In this document: piece after piece, positions 27,641 to 36,146 of the stretch
How the letters are laid out: each line of letters begins with the position of its first letter
Position numbering within the stretch: the first letter of the stretch is position 1
Source: Streptococcus parasuis
GTDB taxonomy: Bacteria; Bacillota; Bacilli; Lactobacillales; Streptococcaceae
NCBI RefSeq assembly: GCF_021654455.1
Contig: NZ_AP024276.1
Span: 1,426,001-1,490,000 of the forward strand
DNA: 64,000 bases
Direction of reading: 5' to 3'
Program-made: the position numbers and the translations under genes
The notes under the pieces: generated by a model
The model's database searches: none
The model's input: only the letters and a program-made list of their open reading frames with translations
Told to the model about the DNA's origin: nothing

Positions 27641-28931
27641 TTATGTTACTCTATAAGTGAAGCTTACGGGAGCCTGGCTTTTTATCTTTCTTTGGAAGGT
27701 TCGATTGGGTCGAATAATGGATAAATGCTTAGCAATGTAGGTTTCTAATTGGAAGGAAGTTGGTTCTTCTCTAAGAAATTTTCGACAGGCATAAACAGAG
27801 TCTGAAAAACAAATTTTATAAGTCTGTTTTAACTTTGATGTTTTAATGGTAACGTGTGAGGTTAGCCATTTACAAACATTAAAATTGATAAAGCGAGCGT
27901 AGATTTCTTGGAGAATTCCTTCCTTCTTTTTCGCATGAAAATGAGTCAACCCAATACTGTATTTTAGGTCACGAAAACTGGTATCTATGCCCCATCTGTA
28001 GGCATAGAGATTTTTTAATTTTTCTGGTGAATAATCCGTATTTGTCACCAAAGTTTCAAAGAAACCTGGCTTGATTTCGAGGCGCACCATCCGAAAATGA
28101 AGGTCATAAAAACTGATTGGATCACTTTTTCGACTAGAGTTTGGTAAAAAGTCAAAGGAAGCATTATGAGGTAAAAAATGATACTGATTAGGGAAGTCTC
28201 GATACAGTTCTTTCATGTCATTGGTTTGTTTGCGACAGATGTTTAGGTCAAATGCCTCATCAAAACAAGGAGTATCAGGGAGACGAAAACTCTTTTTCAT
28301 CGAATTATTTCCCTCGCGAATACGAATAATATACGACCAATTTTTCTCCTGGCAATGCGCCATGACATCGTAGGATTCATACCCCCTATCCATTATCACC
28401 AGAGCTTGTTCAAAAGGGACAACTCTCCATCATGTCGATGAAAGCCGCACGCTCATCAACCTCCCGATTATCCTGAATTCGTAGGTCATGATAAATCTCT
28501 TGTTCAAGATTGTAGAGAGCATTGATATGAATGAGATTGTAAGGAGTGTGGTGTGGTCCAGTTTGGAACGAGGTTGTTTTATCAGAACGATTTCTTGGTA
28601 GAACCACATCACTACCATCAACAGCTAGGATAGGGAGATCTTTAGAAGTTGGAATTTTAGAAGTAATATTGGCAAACAGGGTTTTAAAAGCTTGATGTTT
28701 GATCCGATATCGTCGTTGGACAAAGGCAGATTGAGTGACTGGCAAATCTAAATCAAGTAGCTCTTTGGCTAAGGCATTACCACCCATGGTCAGTATAGCT
28801 TGAATCATGGTTTTCATCGTTAGCTGACTTTTCCGACTAAAATCTTTTTCAGGATGAAGTACAAACTGGTCGGCAGAGGAAACGATGTCATTGATACTTT
28901 CAAATAAATGAGATTTAATCTGGTCTAGCAT
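27641..28931 (-). pseudogene. IS4-family transposase, frameshifted
   Basis: The N-terminal 173 codons (28931-28410) contain LAVDGSDVVLPRN, a DDE-type first aspartate segment. They end at a TGA within CCC TTT TGA. Removing one T restores the downstream frame (EQALVIMDRGYESYDVMAH), which carries the second aspartate, and then the YREK-like segment YAYRWGIDTSFRDLKYSIG. The most likely cause is a one-base insertion in the T4 run at 28412-28415. The site UUU UGA is also a plausible +1 recoding site, as in prfB, but this is not usual for IS4. Confidence 0.88.
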
Positions 28932-29014
28932 GATTTTTCCCCCTTTATTTTTAGTGTAACATAAAAAACTAATCTACCACAAAATGTGATAGATTAGTTA
29001 ACTTAATGACATTG

Positions 29015-29024
29015 AGCAAATACT
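29015..29024. repeat. Right 10-bp target duplication of the IS4-type element
   Basis: AGCAAATACT, identical to 27500-27509. It overlaps the stop codon of the DUF308 gene without changing it. Confidence 0.92.
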
Positions 29025-30330
29025 AGGATTTTTCTTTGCGATAATAAATGTTCTTTGCAACAACCATACTATGTGGTTTTTCATATTCTTGATCCAGATA
29101 GGTTTGATAGGTGCCAGGGGCGATAAATCCACGAATACCAAGGATATCCGTTCCCGCTTGTCCAATGACGGAATCTGCCAAAAGGACACAATTGGTGGAA
29201 AGGAAGAAATAGGTTTTAAATTTCGATTTTTTAAATTTGAACAATTGAGCGCCAATGATTTTTTTGATACGGTAGGCGTACATTTCAGTTGGTTGACCAT
29301 CTGCAGTTGTTGCTACCTTCTCTGCACTAGGATTCCAAGGAATCAATAATTTATCAATCTCAGCCAACCTTTCTTCAACCGCTTTTTCTTGTTCAGTATT
29401 CAAGGTCAATTGGTAACCAAGCATGGTCATTCCTTCTTGAGTACAAAAACGGATATAAGCATTGCGCTCTGCTTTAAACAAAACACCATCGCCAATTGCA
29501 CCTCCCAAGCGCTCTGAAAGGACATCATAGGAACCGTAGCCATAAACACGACCCTTATAGCTCAAATCAATATGTCCTACTGCTCCAAATCCTTCCTCAC
29601 CGACATGTACAAATACTTCTAGGGAGGGATTACCCACCCACTCTTTATGGGTGTTGTAGATAGACTGAGGAGTCTCTCCTTTGTTATCTGCCAAAAAGTC
29701 ATTAACTCTTTGCAGGGTCAACCTTGGGACTAGGGCAGCGATAAATAAGGGAAGGGTCACACGAAGATGACGCTTGGGACGTTGCTGCTCTACTGCTTCT
29801 TCAAACAATAAACCATCCCGCAAATTAGTCATACCATAGAGGATCAAATAAACACCAATGACCAAGGTCTGTACAACCAATTGTGTACCAGATACAAAAA
29901 GGGAAGCTATCCCCAAGACAGATAACCAAATCCCATCCATCAAAAAACGAAGCCGTGGTTCAACCCGATCTTTTCGATACAAATAATAGGTAATAAAATT
30001 AATCACTGCTGTAAACAACTGGTATATACCAATAAATATCGCCGCAAAATACAGGGGAATCTGAACGGCCAAGTCAATGCTAGCCAGAATACCAAACAAA
30101 ACAGCCTTGCCCACCAAAGCTAAAATACTTTCATTTGACTTCTTCTTTCTGAAGAAAATCATGCTCAATTCATAAAGGGCTAAGAAGAATAACCCAGCGT
30201 GAATAAAACGCAAAATCAACCCAGGAAATTGCCAACCAGCAATCAGAAAACCAATACCTATGATGACTAGAATCAGCGCCTCACCAACCAGCTTTCGACC
30301 CGTTAAACCTAAATCACTTATCTTTTTCAT
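29023..30330 (-). CDS. DUF308 membrane protein with a C-terminal papain-like (permuted NlpC/LRAT-like?) domain
   Basis: This 435-residue protein starts with six to eight membrane segments of the HdeD/DUF308 type (residues about 15-185), then has a soluble domain of about 240 residues. That domain contains EVFVHVGEEGFGAVGHIDLSY (a GH motif near residue 250) and, about 130 residues later, FFLSTNCVLLADSVIG with an Asn-Cys pair. A His-first, Cys-later order is the pattern of circularly permuted NlpC/P60 (YiiX/YaeF-like) enzymes. The membrane assignment is sure; the enzyme idea is inference. A -10 box ends 6 bases before the ATG and there is no ribosome site. Confidence 0.8.
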   Translation of the reverse strand: MKKISDLGLTGRKLVGEALILVIIGIGFLIAGWQFPGLILRFIHAGLFFLALYELSMIFFRKKKSNESILALVGKAVLFGILASIDLAVQIPLYFAAIFIGIYQLFTAVINFITYYLYRKDRVEPRLRFLMDGIWLSVLGIASLFVSGTQLVVQTLVIGVYLILYGMTNLRDGLLFEEAVEQQRPKRHLRVTLPLFIAALVPRLTLQRVNDFLADNKGETPQSIYNTHKEWVGNPSLEVFVHVGEEGFGAVGHIDLSYKGRVYGYGSYDVLSERLGGAIGDGVLFKAERNAYIRFCTQEGMTMLGYQLTLNTEQEKAVEERLAEIDKLLIPWNPSAEKVATTADGQPTEMYAYRIKKIIGAQLFKFKKSKFKTYFFLSTNCVLLADSVIGQAGTDILGIRGFIAPGTYQTYLDQEYEKPHSMVVAKNIYYRKEKS

Positions 30331-30336
30331 ATGAAG

Positions 30337-30364
30337 ATTATACCATAGTGAGGACTGTAGACAA
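30337..30364 (-). promoter_or_regulatory. Promoter of the DUF308 gene, probably leaderless
   Basis: TTGTCT (30364-30359), 16 bases, TATAAT (30342-30337), then CTTCAT and the ATG. The rest of the 200-base gap up to 30531 holds no gene; an ACTAGAATTCTAGT palindrome is at 30504-30517. Confidence 0.65.
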
Positions 30365-30531
30365 AAAATACAACATTTAACTTCTCTAACCTACAAATGC
30401 AGAACTATTCGTCAACAAGCTACCTCACACATAAAAAACTTGTATAAAATAAAATTGTCCTTCGAATAGGTATAAGCCATAAAAATGAATCCTAATCATA
30501 ATGACTAGAATTCTAGTTTTTACACAAAGAA

Positions 30532-30561
30532 AAGCCATGATTTCAATAGAAATCACGACTT
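30532..30561. terminator. Hairpin terminator at the end of the capsule locus / IS66 remnant
   Basis: 13-bp arms with two wobble pairs (AAGTCGTGATTTC and GAAATCATGGCTT on the minus strand), a 4-base loop, and a TTTTC tail. It overlaps the tnpB stop codon. Confidence 0.65.
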
Positions 30562-30893
30562 TTTGAAACATTTATTTTTGGACTGATAGAAAATCCTTTC
30601 ATGAGCCAGTCCACCTGCTCGGAAGTTAGCGCCTTAACCTCCTCTTCATTGTTTGGCCAGGTCAATTTCCCATTTTCAAAACGTTTATACAATAACCAAA
30701 ATCCCTGTCCATCCCAATAAAGAGCTTTGAATCGATCTTTTCGACCTCCGCAAAAGAGATAGACCTGACCGGAGAAGGGATCCAGATTGAACTGACTTTT
30801 GACAAGGTAGGCGAGAGAATCAATCCCTTGACGCATATCTGTTTTCCCGCAAACCAAGTAGACTTGACCTAAATCACTGAGCCGGATTGTCAT
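30543..30893 (-). CDS. tnpB: IS66 family accessory protein TnpB
   Basis: This 116-residue protein is a full-length IS66 Orf2: VYLVCGKTDMRQGIDSLAYLV, VYLFCGGRKDRFKALYWDGQGFWLLYKR, and the usual C-terminal GFSISPKI...SRDFY. It overlaps tnpA by 20 bases. The DDE transposase gene (tnpC) that should follow is absent, so the element cannot move by itself. Confidence 0.93.
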   Translation of the reverse strand: MTIRLSDLGQVYLVCGKTDMRQGIDSLAYLVKSQFNLDPFSGQVYLFCGGRKDRFKALYWDGQGFWLLYKRFENGKLTWPNNEEEVKALTSEQVDWLMKGFSISPKINVSKSRDFY

Positions 30894-31059
30894 AGAACAG
30901 TACCTTATCCAGGATTGTTTCCAACACCTCTTGGTTGATAGAGTGAAAGAAAGTGAGTTCTACTTTTTCGTGACAAATCTTCATCAGGATCTCATTTCTG
31001 CTTTTCTTTTCAGAGCGTCGTGATTTGGGAACAGTCAATGGGACGATGGGTTGTGACAT
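30874..31059 (-). CDS. tnpA: IS66 family TnpA-like small protein
   Basis: This 61-residue product starts MSQPIVPLTVPKSRRSEKKS. The ATG at 31059 has TGGAGG 8 bases upstream. It matches the short first gene of lactobacillal/streptococcal IS66 elements. By chance the same frame is open upstream through the IS end into the acyltransferase, which makes an apparent fusion. Confidence 0.75.
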   Translation of the reverse strand: MSQPIVPLTVPKSRRSEKKSRNEILMKICHEKVELTFFHSINQEVLETILDKVLFYDNPAQ

Positions 31060-31142
31060 AAAAAAATCCTCCAGTTTGTTTTTTATTACAGTATACTGGA
31101 GGAGTGACTGATTGGATAGGTGCCTTGTTATGGGGCGCTTAC

Positions 31143-31797
31143 GATACAAATGCATACCCCCCCAAGAAAACAGCGTTTTTCTTGACACATGTAACAGTTT
31201 GTCATCATATTTTTTCAGATAAAGCGTAGAATAATAAATCATCACAAAAAAGAAAAGTTCACTTTTTATTCCAGCATTATAATCTATAAAAGAACCAATA
31301 ATCCAACTCACAATTTCAAGCGAAAACAAAAGAAAAATGAGGTTTCCAAGAAAGTGTTCATTCATTTTTTCTTGCAAGATTTTTATAAAAGGCAAAAAGG
31401 CTAAAAACCATAAATATGCTACTGCATATCCATGAGAAGCACCAAGCATAGGAAGGATTGATCCGACAATCATTTTTATGGATAGTAAACCATTCCATCC
31501 ACTTCCTACAAGAGTTGCTAACATCATTACAATATTATAAAATAAAACCTCCATCCAAACTTTCCAGAATCTCTTGCTTTTTACATTTGCATTGGTTAAA
31601 AAATAACTGCTAATAACCATAAAGACTACATAGCACATTTTTCCTAATGGAGCAAAAATCAGAGAAAAACGTTGCACAAATATATTTTCATTTAGGTATA
31701 GATTCCCATGAATCGTAAAGTGATGAGCAACCAAGCACATCATACATAAAATTCTTAATAATTCAATATTGCTTTTTCTCTTTGTTGTGATGTTCAT
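31143..31797 (-). pseudogene. Membrane acyltransferase (acyltransferase 3 family), truncated by IS66
   Basis: Residues 1-218 of an OAT/acyltransferase-3 protein remain: IELLRILCMMCLVAHHFTIHG at the N-terminus with the family histidine pair, then six or so membrane segments. It ends in SWGGMHLY at the IS66 terminus; about a third of the protein is missing. The frame runs on into tnpA. The full protein would have O-acetylated the capsule sugar. Its start overlaps the end of the preceding acyltransferase gene by 35 bases. Confidence 0.85.
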
Positions 31798-32791
31798 TTC
31801 TTCCCCCGGTAAATATGATATTAACTACTGTAGGCAGTCTTCTAATAATCAAATTCAAGCAAAACCCTATTGTAACAATCAGCACTGTTTCGAGAAGTAT
31901 CATGAAAATCAAGCTACTGTATTTTCCAAAATGAACATTTTCCTTATTAAGCACAGCAAGCATTACTATAATTATTCCCTCATGTATTGAATATACTATA
32001 AACATATCATTTTTAATTATCGAATCAGCCTTCAATGTAAAATTAGGAAGAACATTCCATAATGACAATGTGCATAAATATAATAGTAGTGTTGTAATAA
32101 CATTATCGCCTAAAATCGTGGAACTTAATAAACATATCATCGATATAATTCCTGGTATAACTGTACTATGCCTACCAAGCTCAATTGATTTATGCTTTGA
32201 ACAATATACACCATATAAGAATGGCGGTGCCATTCTTAATGTTCTTTCAACCCACCAGTCATACGGAAAGCTGATCAATGAATAAATCACAGCATGGTGA
32301 TACACTGCTGCAACAAATGTCAATATAATAATTAGCCATTCAAGTTTTGTTGATAGCCGAGGCCACAGACTCATACAAATTGAGGAAATTGCCAAAAACA
32401 TATATAAAACAAAAATATACCATAACGGTCCATCAAAAGGTGTCAATGTATATCCTAAAATAATCGTTCTAATATTGGGCAATCCATTTTGGAAAATATA
32501 AAGGCCGATATAAATCGTATTCCAAGCAATATAAGGAACAATAAGTGTCATTAATCGTTTTTTTAATTTATCTCTACAAGATTTTTCAGACACATAAAAC
32601 TTATATGCAGAAACAGCAAAAAAATAATTTAACGCAATTGACCCAAATGTTTCAAAAAACGGTCTTATGTACCCCCCCCTATTAAAATCTGACAATTCAA
32701 TTAAATGAGGAGCCAAGTGGTAGACAACTATTAGAATAGTCATCCAAAAAGAATAAAAAATCATTTTGTCTTTATTTTTATTTTTTAACAA
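31763..32791 (-). CDS. Membrane acyltransferase (acyltransferase 3 family)
   Basis: This 342-residue membrane protein has about ten hydrophobic segments. The N-terminal ILIVVYHLAPHL carries the family histidine, and AYKFYVSEK...LKKRLMTLIVPYIAWN is the arginine-containing segment of the OAT family. It probably adds acetyl groups to the capsular repeat unit. The start is a TTG at 32791 with GGGGGAG 9 bases upstream; an ATG at 32764 lacks a ribosome site. It follows the flippase gene by 15 bases. Confidence 0.85.
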   Translation of the reverse strand: MLKNKNKDKMIFYSFWMTILIVVYHLAPHLIELSDFNRGGYIRPFFETFGSIALNYFFAVSAYKFYVSEKSCRDKLKKRLMTLIVPYIAWNTIYIGLYIFQNGLPNIRTIILGYTLTPFDGPLWYIFVLYMFLAISSICMSLWPRLSTKLEWLIIILTFVAAVYHHAVIYSLISFPYDWWVERTLRMAPPFLYGVYCSKHKSIELGRHSTVIPGIISMICLLSSTILGDNVITTLLLYLCTLSLWNVLPNFTLKADSIIKNDMFIVYSIHEGIIIVMLAVLNKENVHFGKYSSLIFMILLETVLIVTIGFCLNLIIRRLPTVVNIIFTGGRNEHHNKEKKQY

Positions 32792-32806
32792 AAGTTTTTT
32801 CTCCCC

Positions 32807-34348
32807 CTACTTTCTTATCAATTTGAGTTTTATAATGCTGATTATCTCTTGTTTCTCCTGCTTGCTAAAAACGAGAATAAATTCCAATATATACCCAATC
32901 AAACCTGCTATCATTATATTGATGAAAAAGCTGATCCAATTTTGGAAATCCATAAAATTTTTCATTACAGAGAAAACAACACATACAACGACTAAAGATA
33001 CCCAGGATTTAAATTCTGTTTTCCAAAACGTCCATATAGGTCGATGCAGTAATTTTGCTGCACACGCCGGAACAACAACTCCATGCGTAAACCCTAAAAT
33101 TACCGTGCTCGTTCCTGCTATAGCATAAACACCTAATCCAGTATATTTCAGAAGTATTAAGGTAGTTGCAATACTGATTATACTTGAAACGAGCAGTACA
33201 ACTGAATATATCCTAACTTTATCAATAGCAATAAATATAGAATGAATGCTGTACATATATGTGCTGATAATAATATCCAAAAGTACTAAGATCATAAGGA
33301 TATATATTTCTACGAACTGTGTTTCTGTATAACTCGTGTCACTCAACCATAGCTTCAAAAAAACATATCCAAACACAATAATACCAGCATATGGAACGGT
33401 GAAAAACATCGTCAATATTTTCAGCTGACTATTGGCTTCATCAATAAGTTTGTTGTTGCCTTCTGACGCAAAAACTTTCGTTAGGGCTGAAGAGAAAATA
33501 TTTGAAAACACTCCTAAGGCATTACTTAACGCCAAAGGGATTTGCTTAGCCAAAGAAAGACGCCCCATTATAGCACTACTAATGAACCAGTTGCTAAACA
33601 AAAGATCCAATCCGTTTAGTAACAAATTGCTTGTATTAGATATCAATACCCAAAAACCCGACTTCAACAATACTTTTAGTTTACTGAAATCAAAATAACT
33701 TTTATCTATATCAAAATCTACGAACAATTTTTTTGTAACTTTATAATTTCCCCAAAGAGTCACAAGACCTGCAATAAGCGTTGCCAAACTCAAGTAATAA
33801 ACCTTTGCCGGAAAAAAAGAGAAAAGGCTAAATATTAGTATGCATTTAATTACATTCGATATTATTTGCACAATCGAATTATAGTGCATTTCTCCCGTTG
33901 TAAATGCTGCAGCCGTATACACCGTGCCTATTAGAGATGTTCCCATATTTACAAAACTTAATAAAAATGTCAGTTTAACTTGAAACACCAATGCTGCTGT
34001 GATATTCACAATATATTTCAATTTCCAAACAAATAAAATCGAAACAATCAATATTAGCCCATACAAAAAGCAATTTGCAATAAAGACAGAGCAAAAATAT
34101 GATTTTGCCTTTTCTTTGTTGCCGGAATTATATTCTACCGATATATATCTACTAGCCATTGAATTAATTGCGACGGAAACAAGACTGGCATACGAAACGA
34201 AATTATTAGCTAGATTTATAAATCCGTATGCCTCTTCTCCTAATTTTCCTACGACAAAAGGGGACAGCCAAAAGCTAATAAACATCTGAACCCCTAATGT
34301 AATAAGTGCAGCAAATATATTTATTAACGTCGTTCTTTTATTATTCAT
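32807..34348 (-). CDS. wzx: Capsular polysaccharide flippase (Wzx, MATE/MOP superfamily)
   Basis: This 513-residue protein has 12-14 membrane segments and the oligosaccharide-flippase N-terminus (NIFAALITLGVQMFISFWLSPFVVGKLGEEAYGF). It moves undecaprenyl-linked repeat units across the membrane. The ATG at 34348 follows GAGGAAATAAGTG; a GTG just before is an alternative. It overlaps the GT6 gene end by 8 bases. Confidence 0.92.
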   Translation of the reverse strand: MNNKRTTLINIFAALITLGVQMFISFWLSPFVVGKLGEEAYGFINLANNFVSYASLVSVAINSMASRYISVEYNSGNKEKAKSYFCSVFIANCFLYGLILIVSILFVWKLKYIVNITAALVFQVKLTFLLSFVNMGTSLIGTVYTAAAFTTGEMHYNSIVQIISNVIKCILIFSLFSFFPAKVYYLSLATLIAGLVTLWGNYKVTKKLFVDFDIDKSYFDFSKLKVLLKSGFWVLISNTSNLLLNGLDLLFSNWFISSAIMGRLSLAKQIPLALSNALGVFSNIFSSALTKVFASEGNNKLIDEANSQLKILTMFFTVPYAGIIVFGYVFLKLWLSDTSYTETQFVEIYILMILVLLDIIISTYMYSIHSIFIAIDKVRIYSVVLLVSSIISIATTLILLKYTGLGVYAIAGTSTVILGFTHGVVVPACAAKLLHRPIWTFWKTEFKSWVSLVVVCVVFSVMKNFMDFQNWISFFINIMIAGLIGYILEFILVFSKQEKQEIISIIKLKLIRK

Positions 34349-35195
34349 CACTTATTTCCTCAATATGAGTTCCTGAGATAGTATCTATCAAATACATAAA
34401 TCTTTCTTTCAATAACAGTTTTCTTTTTAAAATACCTAAAGATTTTCTTACAACATTTTGTCTCTTGGAATACTGGCCTTTAAAGGATTTAACATCAAAT
34501 TTTGCCTGTTTACTTACAGCATATATTTTCTTCGGATATGAAACTTCCATGCCACAGGGATAGCAATACATTGGCTCTAATATACGAACACCCGATTTAT
34601 TAACAATATATCTATTTAACTGTGATTCATCATGCCATTTTGCAATAATGTTCTTTTTTAAATCTTCCTCAATATTATGTTTGAGCGTTTTTGACATCTT
34701 AATAAAAGCATCACTCGTACCACAGAACAACGCACCAATTACATAATTTTTTCCACAATTCCACGGTATATATGCCGTAGAACTTTTTCTTCTTTCAAAA
34801 GGAAATTCTATTACACTTTTTCCATAATATCCCGGATGTGAAGTCACCGATAACACTTCATTTTTTCTTGGTAAAAATTCTTCCGGTGTGATAATCTCAT
34901 TACAAATCATGTTTGCATTCGAAAACATGAGATAATCACATTTTTTCAGTTCATCTTCTATCTTCAAAAATGTTGAAAATCTAAAAAGCGTAATAAGCGG
35001 CCAAGGCATTGGCTCAATCTCAATTTTTTTTACATTTAGATTGTTCTCGACAAAGATTTCCTCGGCATCCGTAAAGACATAATATCTTTTCTCATAGCCG
35101 GGTAAAAAATTCTTTTCAAATGACTCATAGAAGTCCTTCCAAAATAAGACATATGGTCCTGTACATATATATAATATTCCAATGCTTTTTGTCAT
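34341..35195 (-). CDS. GT6-family glycosyltransferase (ABO blood-group transferase-like)
   Basis: This 284-residue protein aligns by eye with the human ABO/alpha-1,3-galactosyltransferase core: YYVFTDAE near residue 40, the donor-site motif NAN (residues near 94) in place of DVD, the segment HPGYYG...FERRKSSTAYIP, the specificity segment VIGALFCG, and KWHDESQLNRYI near residue 190. NxN instead of DxD is the known hallmark of metal-independent bacterial GT6 enzymes. The Ala in IGA occupies the position that is Ala in the B transferase and Gly in the A transferase, hinting at galactose as donor sugar. The ATG at 35195 is 6 bases after GAGGA. Confidence 0.93.
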   Translation of the reverse strand: MTKSIGILYICTGPYVLFWKDFYESFEKNFLPGYEKRYYVFTDAEEIFVENNLNVKKIEIEPMPWPLITLFRFSTFLKIEDELKKCDYLMFSNANMICNEIITPEEFLPRKNEVLSVTSHPGYYGKSVIEFPFERRKSSTAYIPWNCGKNYVIGALFCGTSDAFIKMSKTLKHNIEEDLKKNIIAKWHDESQLNRYIVNKSGVRILEPMYCYPCGMEVSYPKKIYAVSKQAKFDVKSFKGQYSKRQNVVRKSLGILKRKLLLKERFMYLIDTISGTHIEEISDE

Positions 35196-35213
35196 AAACA
35201 TTCCTCACATTCT

Positions 35214-36146
35214 CTATACTTCAATTAAATGCCAGCTATCCTCATATAAGTCAAGTGGCATATCAACCGACATCCATTTGGAAGGAGCAACAACAATTTT
35301 TTTATCTGCTTTAGATAAATACTGTGCCCACCAACCAAATGTAGTATTCCCTATAATAAAATTCTTACACTCACTCATTGCTGCAAGCGACACATAGACC
35401 GGTTTGCTTTTATCCTGAACTACATAGTCATATTTTGAAGCGTCAATTAAATGCTCCAATACATAATCTACATTATCCGAGCAAATAAAGAACAGCGGAT
35501 TATCAACATTTTTTATTACATATTGAATGGCTTCTTCCCAATATTTCATTGAACACACGTCGTACATAGAACTTCCAACATTATGCTCAACCTTTACGCT
35601 TATACAAACACTGTTTCGTTCACGCAATTTGTAAAGACCCGGATATTTATCATAATCAGGAAATTGTGTCCCATCAAACAAAGTCAGTAAATCTGCTTTA
35701 ATTTCATTAAAATATTTTTGTGACTGGAAATATCCCTCAATATAAATTGGCTTTTTTATATTTAAATGCTGTTCCATATACCCATTTTCACAAAAGAAAA
35801 GTCCTGATTTATTAAAGAATGGATTTAATTTGCTTTCCATCTTGAACTTATCCATATAATTTTTTTTTCGTGTTAAAACTCGGTATATTTTTCTAAGAAA
35901 GTATTGTTTTGACATCACAAAACGATTTTCAAGAATGCTTTCATGTATATATTCCACATTCGGCAAATCATAATACATTAAGGAATTTTCCCAATTGCAT
36001 CGGATAATATCAGAATCATCCATTATAATTGTGGGATTATTAGGCATTTCTAATTGTAGCTTTCTTGCAAATGCGTATTGAAAAAGCTGATTTCCAATTC
36101 TTCCTTGCAATGGCAAATAAATTTTATTTTTCTCCATTTTTTTCAT
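35214..36146 (-). CDS. GT11-family glycosyltransferase (alpha-1,2-fucosyltransferase family), atypical motif I
   Basis: This 310-residue protein has the GT11 N-terminus GRIGNQLFQYAFARKLQLE and the C-terminal signature FIIGNTTFGWWAQYLS, with FFICSDN between. The usual HxRRGDY motif, whose arginine contacts GDP-fucose, is replaced by VKVEHNV at about residues 188-194. So either the donor differs or activity is reduced. In family terms it adds fucose alpha-1,2 to galactose, making the H-type acceptor that GT6 enzymes act on; its position just before the GT6 gene fits that. It overlaps the acetyltransferase gene by 23 bases. Confidence 0.87.
   Translation of the reverse strand: MKKMEKNKIYLPLQGRIGNQLFQYAFARKLQLEMPNNPTIIMDDSDIIRCNWENSLMYYDLPNVEYIHESILENRFVMSKQYFLRKIYRVLTRKKNYMDKFKMESKLNPFFNKSGLFFCENGYMEQHLNIKKPIYIEGYFQSQKYFNEIKADLLTLFDGTQFPDYDKYPGLYKLRERNSVCISVKVEHNVGSSMYDVCSMKYWEEAIQYVIKNVDNPLFFICSDNVDYVLEHLIDASKYDYVVQDKSKPVYVSLAAMSECKNFIIGNTTFGWWAQYLSKADKKIVVAPSKWMSVDMPLDLYEDSWHLIEV

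Larger units (their letters stand above)
27510..29014 (-). mobile_element. IS4-family insertion sequence (1505 bp)
   Basis: Perfect 17-bp terminal inverted repeats start CAATGTCATTAAGTTAA (27510-27526 and 28998-29014), and 10-bp direct repeats flank them, so this is a complete, simply inserted element. It holds one transposase gene broken by a frameshift, a strong terminator near the left end, and a subterminal hairpin (28967-28999, AACTAATCTA/TAGATTAGTT) near the right end. It landed in the loop of the small terminator after the DUF308 gene. Confidence 0.93.
30543..31142 (-). mobile_element. IS66-family element, 5' remnant
   Basis: The left end begins at 31142 on the minus strand with GTAAGCGCCCC, the usual IS66 terminal sequence. 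It carries tnpA and tnpB only. tnpC and the other end are lost, and the sequence after tnpB does not continue as IS66. It truncates the last capsule acyltransferase gene. Confidence 0.8.

Noticed and set aside
30874..31797. A single 307-residue acyltransferase fusion protein
   Set aside because: The C-terminal part is IS66 end plus TnpA; the IS terminus GTAAGCGCCCC marks the junction, so this is a disrupted gene, not a true fusion.
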